NCBI RefSeq assembly: GCF_036324505.1
Contig: NC_086366.1
Span: 19,918,927-19,982,926 of the forward strand
Source: Eleginops maclovinus
Lineage: Eukaryota; Chordata; Actinopteri; Perciformes; Eleginopidae
Length of the DNA: 64,000 bases
Reading direction: 5' to 3'
Positions 46,101-60,200 of this stretch are shown piece by piece. The translations under genes were made by a program, and so were the position numbers. The stretch's first letter is position 1; each line of letters opens with the position of its first letter. A model generated the notes under the pieces. The model was not told where the DNA came from. It made no database searches and saw only the letters and a list, made by a program, of their open reading frames with translations.

Positions 46101-48916
46101 TATTGTTTACACAATAATGTACAATACGATACAATGGTCTGTATTCTAGGTGGACACGGAAGCAGCACATGCCAGTATAGCAGGGTTCATTTAAAGAGCT
46201 GCCCTCAAGCATTCCTTGACCTACTTCCAAAAACTTGATTTTATAGTGACACTTAAGCCCGGACAATACAGGGTCTCTCTGTCCCTTTCCACACATATTT
46301 TCATTTGTAAATGTTAAGACAAATGTACAGGTCATTGTCTACAAACAGGAGCCAGAGTCGATTTGTCTTGGCTCCATTAACAGAAGCAGCAAGGGTAAAG
46401 CACACAAGGTTATGTCAGTCTGATAAAGACTAGAAATGATGTACTAAATGTTGAAAATGTTGAGGATTACAAGCTACTACCACAGACAAAATGTAGTTTC
46501 TGTGCAATACAGTTTATAAAAAGTACAATTTTAAATACATTTCAGAAGCACTCCTGCTGCATAATTAATCCAATCTAAAATCTACTTTTTCAAATGTGCA
46601 TTTAAAAACACGGCAAACATTGCTTTTTTTCCGCTTTCAGCCTATGAAAGCTTCTTAGCTCTTTAGAATGAGTCTTGTTACACACCCTGGAGGTTTTAAT
46701 CCGAGTGCAAGGGGATGGAATAAAAACATGGTAATACGGGGATTACTCTCACCACAGTTTCACTCCTTTGACCAAAACAAGCCTTTTGTTAAATGGACAC
46801 ATTTTCCAGGTTAAGTCATGTTTAAGCAAAAGCAAACTCTTAAAAAACAACTAATAGCAGGGAAAAGGTCCAGGAGAGGATAATGAATGTTTTTTTTAAA
46901 TTGGATTTTCACTTTCTCTACAGGGCAACACTGATGTGTAACTTAAATTGATGTCTTTTCTTTAGCACAAACTGTACCAAAGGCACTTCACAGGGGCCAA
47001 CAATTGAGATCCGTTCCAGATTAAAAATAGTTTCTAAGCTATAGCTGAGCATGTCTTTGAGGCAGGTTCTGGAGCATTTGTCCCACTATCTGCCCCCTCA
47101 GTTGGTCAAGTTCCCACTCCTTCACCTGTCACTCATCTTGATGAGCTGTCTGCTTGAAAATAGCATGTAGCCTGTGGGTGAGAAAAACAGCATAGAGCAG
47201 CAAGGTGTTGTAGAGGCAGGTGGTGAATGCAGCCAATCTGCGGCAATGCTAACGTTAATATTGTTTCAGAACAAGTCTTGTCTGCCGCATATTTACACAT
47301 TCTGCTCTGTATTTTAAGCATTGTCCCTAACTGTGTCCACCAGACTGAGCCCATATCAGAAACACACCTCCAGGAAATTCAATGCAGCTAAATCATAGAA
47401 AAGCCAATTGCAGGCAAACAGTGGGAGGTGAAATTAATTTGTTGCATTATTGATTTGTGGAAAATGCTTTCAAATATAGTATTTCATAGATTAGAAAAGT
47501 TTTCACTTCTTCTCAACATTCTAATTAGGTCTGACTAGAGTTGAGCTTAAAAATCTCAAGTCCACTGCATTTATTGGATGTGCTATCGAGAAGGAAGACC
47601 TCGAAGGTCGCCGATACATTCAAGTTAAGTTATTCATTATATGTTCTTAGTACAAGGGTGTCATCTTGGAGACCCTACTCTTCACATCAATTATTAGCAA
47701 GCATTTGGACTATGAAGGCCGGTGGGAGACCTGCATTAATGTAAAAGTGAATTTCCTGCAACTGCCTTGTACAGTAATCTAAGCAGCGTTACTGAATACG
47801 GGAATGACTCATTAAACATTTAATGCCATGTTCACATGTTGCTATTCTTAGAACTAGTTATTTATGTGAATGACAATTCCTAGAAATGTATTTTTTTCAG
47901 TGAAGGGAAAATGTTGTGAAGCAATGTACGGTAAAACACTTGTTAGTATGTGCTCTGGAAAAAATTGTGTTTGTATTTCAATATGGAGTAAAGTGGCGCT
48001 ACTAATTTGTTTTGAAGCATGTGGGAATATGATAATAAATGCTGGATTTTTTTTAGCATTAAACACTTAGGTCCATAGGTCCTTCCTTCATGCATTGGTC
48101 AGACTTTAAAACCACCACGGCCCCTGTAGACCCCACACACACATATAACAACAAAGACTACACTCTGTTACACAATTTTACTTATGTGCAATACACACAC
48201 GTATATATAAACACCGTAAATAACTGTCCAATTTATACTACCACCTCGCTGCTATATTGCTAAACTGTTATTGGTACTGGATGTGTATCTTATAAATTGT
48301 GTACATTCTAGTTTTTTTATTAAAAAAATAAATATATTTCATGCATGCTTCTTGATATATATTAAGCTGTCTTTGACTCTTTGCTGTAACATTTCTAAAT
48401 TTCCCCTCTGAGGGACTAATAAAGGTATTCTGATGTGTAGAAAGTAAAGCGCAAATAATAAGTGGTGTTTGAAACAATGGAGGTTAGTGATCAAAAGGAA
48501 AAACTATATAAGTTGAGAGTATTGCAAAACAGTTTACTAAAATTACTGCAAATGATGATGCATGGTGAAATCGTCAAAGCAAGGTCAACAAGTGTAGCAC
48601 GAAGCAAATACTTTTGCTTAAAGCTTCCTCTGATATGGCACTGATATGCCAACATGACTGTGGATATCTGCAGTGTGAGGCAGACCAGAGGTACATCATG
48701 CAGAAAACTAAAATGAAACAATTTTAAAAGGTAACCAGTTTATTTAATTACCACATGATCTTTGGGGTATTCAGAACTACACTGAACCGGCTTCGAGATA
48801 ATTTAATATTACCAATACGACATATCTTCTATCTTTATGAAGAATATTGCAAATATAATTTAAATGCTTACTTTATTGTTATTGATGAAGAAAAACTAAG
48901 CAGGACTATCTGGATA

Positions 48917-49032
<116 letters not shown>

Positions 49033-52000
49033 TGGCAAAGAATGACAATCATTCAGTACCCAGGTAAAAAAGCATATCTTACCAAAATCCCCTTAACTGC
49101 TCATTGTAATAAAACCTGAAAACATGGGTTCTAATAAATCACTTAGAAGCACACTAAAGAACCCTCAGATAGATTTAGTTATATTAATCAACCTCTTATA
49201 AACTAACTTAATATAGATGACCAATACACACATTGCTGAATGAGCTCAACAGGCAGTCAGACTACAACGCAAGACCATGGATGTTTGTGTTGCAATGTCA
49301 TTCAGTTTTAGAACTCCAACACCCCTCCCTACTTTTTATGGATCCTTGAACATATCTAGAAGTTATATTGGCAGACAAAATTTAGGAACACAATAAAACT
49401 TTCAAACGTCGATGAATGAGTGTCCTAAAATGACTTTTATCTATGGATCATAAGCCGGCTGTTACTGATTATTAATATCCTTATCTGCCTTTAATTTACT
49501 GACTGCTGAAATAGACATACACCTTTCAAACATGTTGTTCTCTGCTATAATGCCTCGACAGTTAAATAAACTGAATATGAACAGTCTGTCCTTGAAAAGC
49601 AGAGTCACGTTGTAGTGATGATGTCATCTGCGGACAGATCCTGGAGCTCTCACAGACAGTGAATAATGACACAACTCCCGGGAAGCCATGATAGTACCCA
49701 TGGTGAGTTTTCTGGGACACAGGGACATTTTCTGAATCAGTGCTGAAAGCCCTATATTCAAATAAAACTCATTTGGATGCAATATTTAAAAGGAGAATCC
49801 TCTGAGCCCCAAGCAACTTTCATTAATTCAGTCTCGCTGGATAAGCTCCAAAAAGGTCACCTGATGACGTCATGAATCAAGCCTTGATGCTCAGATATAC
49901 AGCATTTGGTTCAAGATACTGAATATGGTGTTCAAGAATAATACTGGTGACATCTACAAACCTTAACAAGTATAAGGAGAATCAGAAACCTGGTATTCAA
50001 CAATGATTTACGCCCATATTCAGCCTTATTTACAGTCCGACACTGATGAGAATGATATAACGCTGTCACATCCAGTCTAAAAAGAACAACATGAATAGTC
50101 CTGATCAGTGGTATTGTGTCTGATAAGCTTCACAGATATACACAAATGAATGGAACAATAGTAGCTATCAGCATCCCCAAGAGATGACATTTTCCACTTC
50201 GAAGCCTTTTAGTTATGCATAACAATTCTTCACTAAGTGTAAAGACAGGCCGTACCCTTGAAGACAATATTCAGCCCAATTCCAGGAAATGGAGTGTGTT
50301 GAAATCGAGTCATTGATGGTTATCCAAATGGTTAATGAAATTCTAATTGGGGTAAACACTTGGTTATTTATTTGGTCTTTGTGAAGTATGTCATGTAATA
50401 AACATCAGTGCTACATCCTAAAGCCTCAGTGAGCTGCTTTCAATTGGTGTAATCGTGTATCTGCTCACTGCTGCTTTTGATGCTTAGCCATCCATTCAGC
50501 TGGAAAGGATGTCTAGAAGTTTGTGTCAAATCATGCCCCCAAACCCCGTAAATTGGAGTGAAATTGTAAGCTGGATGGTTGGATCTGCTTTTTTAAAGCA
50601 GACAATTAAGGCTATATTTTATTTTTTGTAATACGTCATGACAAAAAGAAAACCGCAAAACTTCGGCCCTGAAAGATGTTCCTCATACACCCTCACACCA
50701 TTTAGTGTGTATTAGTGCAGATCCACAGCCATCTCCTACACAGAGACAGGAGAGACAACTTTGTTCTGCCCATGCTTCACTGGTACACACTCACAGAGAA
50801 TGGCTAGTGTGGATAAGAATTAAATAACAAATTTGATTTTCATGATTGAATGTTCAGAAACATTTTCCTATTCATTATTGGAACAGTGTTTCTGTCTCTA
50901 GCTCCTTCGTTGCAAGCGACATCCAAGACTACTGACCAGATTTTGACAAAACTTGCCTGAGTGAAGTGTACTTAAGAACCCGCATTTCACAAAATTACAA
51001 TGATTTGCCTAAAGGGCCCCTGAGCAAAAAAGGGAAATAACATATCCCATCTCGTCTGACATACCATCGTTTGTAGAGATGTAAATCATCATGAGAAATG
51101 TCCCCATACTGACAGAAGTGATTGTGTTTTCCAAACTGTAGAAACAAAGTGGATGTTGCCATTATTTCCAGTTGACAGCTTTTTTTTGTCAACAAAGCAG
51201 CTCTATGTATTATGTTAGAGGGACATCACCAGATCATGATCATTTAGAGTCAACCTTTGTTCACATTCAGCTAAGTGAATACGTGACATCTTAAAAAGTG
51301 AGAATGAATACAGTGATCACTGATAACACCCTCCTGCTACCTTCAATAGATCTTAAAATAAAGGTATGATTTATTCACTGCAGACATAGCCATTCTGAAC
51401 AGTGCCCTGTCCTGACTTTGGTAAGACTCCCGACGCACAATTATGTGTTCTCCCCGTTTTGTTCATCCTGTCTACCAGCTAGTGTAGCTGTCTCAGGTCT
51501 CTCGCTTCCACTTTTCACCCCTCAATGGTTTTAATTGTCCTGATGACCTCAATCAAAAGGCAATTACCAAAGAGAGGAGCAGCACAGGCAATTATTGTGT
51601 TCAACACGAGATAGAGCACACCTGAATGGAGCTAGCACCGTTCACAGTGGTAAAATTACATGTGCAGCCTGTGGCGACTGCCGTGGTGAAGAAGTGAGCA
51701 TGACTTATGTGCCTGAAAAGCTTATGTGTCCTTAAAGAAGAGTGAATATGAAAACACACTGACACTTCAAAGCAAAATGATCAAGGTGCTACTGTTTGAA
51801 GTGGCCCGCATACATGAAGTTATGTGGAAGAATTCAGAGCAAGCGGAGATGAGTTTGAAAATAGGTTAAGAGGGACTGTGATTTTTCACTCTCTTGTAAA
51901 GTAACTGAAACTAATTTTACTCTGAGTTTGGAAATTCTCTGGACATTGCCTCACAGTCCGCAAATTATCAATTGAGCAGATTGTCATTGCACTCAAGAAT

Positions 52001-53985
52001 GAGGCAAAGCCCATAAACCTAAATCATTGTGAAATGCATTGTCTGAGGTTGTTTAAATCCATCATTGTTTCAGGAATCAATGACGGGATGCAGACTGAGG
52101 CTGCTCAAAAGACTGTCATTTCCTGGACCGAGGGAGGAGGAAGCCATACAAGTGATCATCATCTCTGCAGCTGTTGGGGATTATCGGATAGGAAAACTGT
52201 TATTTGTCATTTGCATAAAGAGATGGCCAAATCCATGTCACAAAAAATGAAAAACTCTGATGCTTTTGGAAAAGTCGGGTTATTTAAAAAACTTTTACTT
52301 TACACAATGGCATACCATAGTTTCACATTTGATATATTTTAAAACGTCACATTTTTCTCACCCGCCTCCCTGTTCTAAACAATGGAATATATTGTGAAAA
52401 ATTGGGATGTAGAGTCATTTTAATGTAATATTCACTGCAGGGCCCACCTAGGGAGATACACAGACCTGAGGGAGAGACAGTTGCCAAGAGAGCACATACT
52501 ATCAGGAAGCAGTGTTTAACAGTCGCAACAAAGAAAATGCACCTATCTACTTTTCCATGGTTGATGAATCCAAGTCTTCAGAACCATAATGAAAGGTAAA
52601 CAGATTTCCCTTGTTTTATGTGCTGTCCACACATATATACATGCTTATGTTTAACTTTATTTAAGGCTGTATCTACAATACCATTCATGATACTAAATTG
52701 CCCCATTGTGCAAAATAATGCTACAATATGTTAAAGCAATTTAGCACTAAAGGATGCAGCAGCATTCTAACTTTCTAGAAAAATTGATGACACTCATGTC
52801 AACCCATGAAATTAAACACAGACAAAGCTCATTTTGAAATCCAATACAAAATGTTTTCCAAAATAACAGTCTTGATTTGAAATTTGAGGTAGAACTGTTC
52901 TTTTTCTCTACTCAAAGTGCTTTTACAAAAAAAAAAAAAAGATCCTGAAACGGATCAATAAACCTTTGAGGAAAAGTTTCTTTGGAACCTACTGTGTCTG
53001 AGTCACGCTGATACACCCAACCCACTCCATTTTATTGTGGCAGGGCAACATTGTGCGCTTTCCTCAGCTATCTTCTCTTTAAAAGCAAGCACTAGATAAC
53101 AACATTCCCAACAAATACCAAGTCTTGCTCTTTTATTGTGCAGAGATCAGTCATTAAAAGAAATCTTTGCTGCTGTAGTTTAAAAAATTCAACCAACTGT
53201 TGAGAAGTCACCTGAGTAAAAACAAGTTATTGTGTTCAAGATGTACATTGACAAAAACAAGATAATGTTCTGCCAAAGCAGTTTCTTGTTAAATTGAATG
53301 GCATAGTGTTGCTTTCTTCCACTAAGAAACATATAGTATACCAGCTATCAGACATGATTTTCCTCATACACAATTTAAGTTAAGAAAGCTAAACTTGAAG
53401 TAGTCTTAAATAGTATTTCTTTTTAAATGCAAACTTTCTGACACTATTTTACATGTCCTCAAAATGAATTCCAATACCTGAACAGCTGTATATTACCAAC
53501 CCTGTATGGACATTTTGCTACCTTTGGATAACATTAACCTCTTCTTAGAGGATGAATTTACTCCGAGTGAGCCTTCACGCATCTTTGTTATTTCTGACAG
53601 TGATGGACATGCACAGTATCAATAGGGCAGGAAGTTCAGATATTGCAGAAAGTGATGGTGTTGCTCCTGCATAACATAAACATCCTGATTAAGGACATCA
53701 TAACGTTATATCAGTTTGGTGCAACTCAATCCAGGATTTACGCCTGTATCACAGTCATTTCTGATCCTGGTAGCGTTAAACAAAATCAAAGACTTTCTAA
53801 ATAATTATTAATACTAGTGCCGTAAAACTCTATGAAATAAAGTCATGGTAGAAGTCCAGTGAAGGGACTGAAGGGCAGGTTGATACATTTTCACATTTTT
53901 TCCAGGAGCAACATTAAACATAATGTTTATATGAGCAAATAAATTACCCTATTGTCCTGGACAGAGACACCTTCCCTATCTTAGA

Positions 53986-54001
53986 TGGTAATAGTAGTAG
54001 C

Positions 54002-54055
<54 letters not shown>

Positions 54056-54077
54056 CGTAGTAGTAGTAACAGCAGCA
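53986..54077 (+). repeat. (TAG)n trinucleotide array
   Basis: GTAGTAG units run almost unbroken with AGC, TCG and AAC variants at the ends, finishing in CAGCAGCAG. On the minus strand it reads as poly-Leu, which is not a gene. Confidence 0.95.
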
Positions 54078-56086
54078 GTGCCCAAAAGGAGCTCAGAAAA
54101 ATTGTGCATCCCTCCATACAGTTCACTTATCAATCATCATTTATTGCAATATTAATTGTATCGTTCCACTATAATCTATCCAACAAAAGAAGGTGAACAA
54201 ATGCAGCCAACAGGATCATTTCTCACAGATGTCAGAGATTCTGTTAAGAGTGAACAAGTGATGAGAATGAGTCCAGCTGAAGTGGTCTTATTTTCATTAG
54301 AGATGACATTTGTGGTTGGAAGATTATTTTACTAGATTACACATCTGTGACACGGTAAAAGCAGATTGTGAAGTGGCAAGTGCTACGAAAGACTTTCATT
54401 GTCGTCAATGACACGTGTTTACCTCCAGCCACAGCCTGGTTACCCACACCTGAGTCTAATCGAGGAGACAGCATTCGTTTGGTTTATTGGATCAAATGAG
54501 CAGCTGGTAAGTCATTTTAGGAATTCTCAATTAGGTTACTCTTCAATCATTTCATTTTTATCCCCTCTTTTTTTCATTGTTGCATTTAATCGTCCTTACA
54601 ACTTTCATATCAACCTTATCATTGGGTCTGAAACAAGACTTTTATTCCAGAATATGAGCTGAACCAAAGCAATTGATCCAATAATAAAAAAAAAAGAAGT
54701 TTCCAAACCTGCACAATGTTGTTGTCGTTAAGACCCTGTTTTACAAAAATCTACAGTCTCTGTGCATGCCCACTAGAGTCAAAGACATTCCCCAGGGAGG
54801 ATGCACCGCTCACGCTTCTTTTGTTTGTCAGCACTACCTCCCACATCTCAGAGTGGTGCATCTTCCGGAGGGATCTTTCAACACGTCATATTTACTAGTT
54901 TCAGGAAGATGAACAAAATGCTCTCTTTCTTCTTAACTCCAACAGTAGTATACTCTTAGAAGGCTTTTGTTTCAGTGCTGAAATATGAGCTGAAAACATC
55001 TAAAAGCAATCAAAGTTTAGATTCAAGTGGAAGGTATGTGGTAGCACACTAACAGAAAGCAGCATGTGGGCAAAGTGTTTCTAAATAACACAAGTGGAAG
55101 AAAACGGCATGAAAGCAGGTGTGTGCCTTAACTAGCACATAATAGTTGTTGAGTAAATGGCTGATCCACTGTGGAGTCAGTATTCTGTAAATAGAAATTA
55201 CACCATGAACACTTGCTCTATCTGATTCACCAACCCAGGCTCATTCCTCACAACACATGAATGCATGGCTTTGCTATTTCTTATCTCTACATCGGGTGCT
55301 ACATCTCGTCCTGGGAGTGCAAATATTTGAGAAAAAGTATTGCTTATATTTAACATGTGCCAGGTCACCAAAGAATTTCCCCCTAATACTTTTCATATAG
55401 ATGAAAAGGTAATGGGACCGCTGACCCTTTTTTACAATGAAAGGATTCTGTACATAAGAAACTGCTGTACAAATCAGAGACGATATATAAGCCAACTCAG
55501 CTGTTTGGAGCCCTTTGACAACCAAAAGGGCAGCACTTGACTGTGGAGAGAAACGGCTCACACAGAACAAGGCTCAGAGAGATGAAACCAGTCTAGAACA
55601 AACCATGTCACATTAAATTTCATGTTGAATTATAAATGTATTCATTAATAATAAGCATGTCAGCCGGTAAAAGTGTTTTCTCTAAAACACTAGAGCCATA
55701 GATAATCAACTGAGGCCCACAGGCACCTGATTGCTGGCTATCTGCTCGGTGTGTTAATACTTTAAAACATTGACTGAAATCTCAGTAAAATCCAAGTTTC
55801 CTGTCAGATTAAGGGGGGGTAGACAGGTCATGCAATGTGGTGAATTAACCGGCTCTAAAATAGCTTGCAGGGCTACATCTGCTCATGCTCAATAAATTGC
55901 TACGGCCAATTTGTAGATTATGCAATGTAGCCTGATATCAATTAAATGTTGAAATACATATAATTCAAATTAAATACATTCCCAGTATGATACATAGGTC
56001 TGCTAAAAGGCACAATCCCTCAAGGCATTATGCTACTTGAAGGTGTTGGACAATTTCTTTTCTTGGATAATGTACAGTTTGTTGCT

Positions 56087-56428
56087 TAGGGCTGGGCAAT
56101 ATGTCAATATTGTATCAATGTCCTACTGTAAAGGTAATAGATTGGTCCTAGATCTGGAATATGGAAATATCCAATAAAGAAAGCCCCTAAAAAAGAGTGT
56201 TTGTGACCCAGGCGGCATGTTGAGTGTTTTTTTTTCAGATGATCCATCTAATTCAATACCGTTAGGATAAAGGAACCTTTTTAGCTAATGTGATACAAAA
56301 TTGTTTTAACGAAAATAAAAAAACTTCTGTGTCAAAGGCTGTAATACAATATAGTGATGTACATTTGATACTGAGGTATTTGGTCAAAGATATAATGGTA
56401 ATTTTATTTTCTCTGTCGCCCAGCCCCA
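56087..56428 (+). mobile_element. 'TAGGGCTGGGC' hAT-like MITE
   Basis: The left end is TAGGGCTGGGCAATATGTCA. The right end, inverted, is TGGGGCTGGGCGACAG. These are the hallmark ends of a very abundant fish non-autonomous element. Internal text such as TTTGTGACCCAGGCGGCATG and GTCAAAGGCTGTAATACA belongs to the element. No 8-bp target duplication is evident, so it is old or its edges are eroded. Confidence 0.75.
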
Positions 56429-57141
56429 ATACAGAGAGAGGCATACACCCACAATAAACAACCCACCAACTCAAATATCACTGTGTAATATATCTCAAGG
56501 TTGGTGATGTGTTATTTGAACTGTTACCTATGATCCCTTCAAACATGAAATCAGACGCATCATATAGGTCATATTTACATAGGGTATTTCAAGCATCTAC
56601 TTCACATCTGTGCACACACTTTACACAGTTTCACAGTGTCAGAAGATTGGCCATCGTTGGCTGCGGCAAACACATTCCAGTTTTGAGCACCTGAAGCGTA
56701 GCACTTGAATTTCTGCCTAAACGCCGAACACAGGTCTGAGTGTCACACTAGCACTGTGTGAGCTCTGTTGGAAATTGAGATTTAATGAGTGTGATCTGGC
56801 ACACGAGGGGACTGTCTCAAGGCTCATTGTTGGATCTGAACAGCTAAGGGTTAGCACAGTTAATACAACCACTTGAGCATGAATGTTACACTGTTAACTT
56901 AAAAAGTGACAGGCATTCTTAAAATGAATTCATCTGAATCCAGGCAAGGAAGTTCGGTTCAGCAAAAAGTTGGGAACTAACTGGATGTAACTGTATGCCT
57001 ATACATAACAAAGAAGAGAAGATGATGTTGGAAAAAAAAAACAGGAGGAATAGCTAGCTAAGATGCGATGTTAAATAGCTAGGTCTCAGACTTTTTCTTG
57101 TAACATCAAGAAAGAAAAACTAGTAAAATTCATAAGATATG

Positions 57142-57246
57142 TATCCCTAAAATGAGAGCGTTTGTGACCCAGGCACCATGTTTAAAAATATATTTTGTTA
57201 AAAAAAAAATGGACGCATCAAAGGTTGCATTACAGTGAAGTAGGTG
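57142..57246 (+). repeat. internal fragment related to the MITE at 56087
   Basis: It shares TCCCTAAAATGAGAGCGTTT, GTGACCCAGGCACCATGTTT and ATCAAAGGTTGCATTACAGT with the neighbouring element (positions about 56182-56220 and 56330-56358). It lacks both termini and has a shorter middle. It is a decayed or partial copy in the same orientation. Confidence 0.65.
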
Positions 57247-60200
57247 GTTTTCTAAACTAACCAGTCTGTTTGATCAGGAAACTGCGGGTCCATGTATGCA
57301 TTTTCCCTTTATGCGTTTGGTTGCTTTGTAGAGTTTTCTTTCCATTACGTTTCAAAATCCTATCTGAATTTTACATTGTTTCCTTTTGTTTTATTCAATG
57401 TTATTTACTCCTACTGTATCTGTCTTTTCCAAAATCCATAAAACAATGCAATAGCAGAGGAGCAAACTAAGATATCCCCTGATGATATACTGAAGGCAAC
57501 GAGAACAGATTGTCTTTTAAAATTCCCTGCTTTGATGGTACAAATGCTTTTTAGTCCTGAATAAGTTATGTTTTGAAAGATGTTGATATCTGGCAGAATG
57601 CAGACATCTAAGGTAAGAAGTAGAGGTGCACACTGAGTGGCAGGTTGGAAGGGGAAACCATCTTTTAAATTAGTTTTAAAGCAAAGATCCTGTCTGAAGT
57701 AGACATCGTTTGACCTGATTTTTGCTGCTTAAATTGAAGGTCACACATTGCTATGCTAACTACAGCATACAGGTTGTTTTTCGAAAGCATTGCACTGTCC
57801 ATTCCTCCTTTTCAAAAAGGCTTTGACATAGAAATATGATAGTGTTGTGACGGAGATCAGCAATGCTAACGTTTGGTCACTTTAAGAGTCAGGGCTGAAA
57901 AACGGAGCACAACAGCCACTGAAATGTAGCTGTGAGTTCCCATGTAGCACATTCATCCGCATCGCAATTCTGTACAGTCCCATGGCACATTGGTGGCAGT
58001 GATAAATAGATCTAATTAATTCTCAATGTATTTGAATGTGATCTCCACTGTCTGGCTCCCTAGGTGATCAAGTGCCTCCATTTCATCTGTGGAGAATACA
58101 GTGAGGTTGCTCGCCGCATTGTTAACATGAACAACTGATTTGGGGATAGACATTTTTTTTATCATTGATTTTTGTAATGAACAACTGATCAAGGTAAGTC
58201 TGATTAAGATGCACTCATGTATATGCAATTAAAATAAATCTTATCCTAAACTCTCAGATTCAAAAACAGGACTCAGCCATTGAAACTGCAATAGACATTA
58301 GGCCATTACATTAGAGGGAAACAACATAATCAACTTAACTGAAATGTAACTCTTCTTTTGGCTGTATTTACAACACAAAAGCTCATTTAAAATCACTTAA
58401 GAACCAAAGCATTTAGTTGGAACTGAAGACATTTTACCACAGTCAAGAAACTTTACTGGACCTTTAACCCACTAGAACAGAAGTAGTATGCATTAACACA
58501 AAATTAAGGCTCCATAAAATGATTCTTCTATTCGTACTTTAAATATGTGTTGGTTACTGTTGTGCAGTAAAGCACCAGAAACTTTAGCATACAGTCCATA
58601 CAGACCGAATATAAGGAAAATTAGCCCGATTGTCCTCATTTACAGATAATCAATGAGTCCATTGACGAAATATAAAAAATGTGGTATTTGGTTTTAAACT
58701 GCTTTATATCATATACAACTGAATATGTTTGGGTATCTTACTGACAGAACAAGACATGTAAAATTCTAACATTGGACTTTGAAACTTAATAGATCAAAAT
58801 AGTAATCTGTAATGTATCTGTAATAATCGTAACCTAAACGTAATGAAAATAATTGGTAGCACTTCTGATCTTTAGCACAGGTCTGTATCATGCCATAAAC
58901 TCCATTGCAATCTTTTTACTGTGCCTTTATATTCCTCTTGCTTATACAAATGGATATTGCATATTGTTAGACATTAAGGATAGACATAATGTGTTTTGCC
59001 TGGTAACACTGAACATAAACTTCTGTTTGCTTGCAAAAATTCCATAGGGCACCTTAAACAGTCTCAGCACTCCTGAATCTAGCTGTTCCAGGATCATTAT
59101 CATATTATTTTCATATCATACTATAAAATATATGTAAAGCACAGTCACACATCTGAACCATACAGTAAGGGCTATGTGAAAGGGTTTACCACAAATTATG
59201 CCCAATTTGTCTTTAATAGGATAAAACAAAAAATATCAAAACAAAAGAGAGGGGTTCAAACCATCTGAGACATGAATGTTCTTCCATTGAAATAAAACTA
59301 ACTAAATACTGCGACATATGTGTCTGTTCCAGAACACCATATTTATCTGTGCAGCAGATGTTTTAAGAAGCTGATTTTTTACAAACCCCCAGCTGACCAA
59401 TGGGAAGCTGCTTATCAAAGGCTCAGATGAGTATTTAGCAAGTCAGCTGAATCATCTAAAATCTGCATTTTTAGGTACACTTTTGCAAAGGGCTTCAATT
59501 GTTTCTGATTTCTGCTGCTAACAATATTGTACCGACATCCCTTGCTGTCACGTCTCCCATTAATCTCCCATTAAGTTAACTATTACATATATTGATCTTC
59601 CGGACAGCAGTAAAATGAGACAATTCAATAGCCTCTCACCCATTGGTCACAGGATGCTTACCTTATCAGTTTAATAAGACACAATCATTTTGAGACGTTA
59701 CAAGGAAGGTTGAGCTTTGACTTGTGAATTAAAATGTCAACATCGCAGATAAATGACTATGCATATTGAAATAATGGCAGAGCTATCATGAAATGCAGAG
59801 CAATAACTTAAAATCATAGTCACAGGCCTATACCATGACGGCACAAACCGGCGTAATATTATGATATGATTATTCTTCTTTTTTTTACTGCAGCCATGAG
59901 GCTATGCACAGCAAACTGACAGCTGGAGTTGTGTGAAACCAAACATCAGCACTCCCCACACAAAACTAGCTTTCACTGAAAGCTCCATAGAGCAGCTTTC
60001 TTTTCTTTATTTCCTGTAAAATCCATCAGTGATTTGATCTTATCTCAATGCCTAATGAAGCTTTACACCATCCTAATATCTGGGGGGCATTTTACCGGGT
60101 TTTAAGTCCTCAATTCGTATAAGGAATGCATTCTGTATACTGATGTATTCCTGATGCCGTTTTCTGCTAAACATCGCCAGCTCACATTAAACTGATGATT

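Noticed and set aside
53944..54126. Poly-Leu minus-strand frame that looks like a membrane segment
   Set aside because: Translation of the TAG array.
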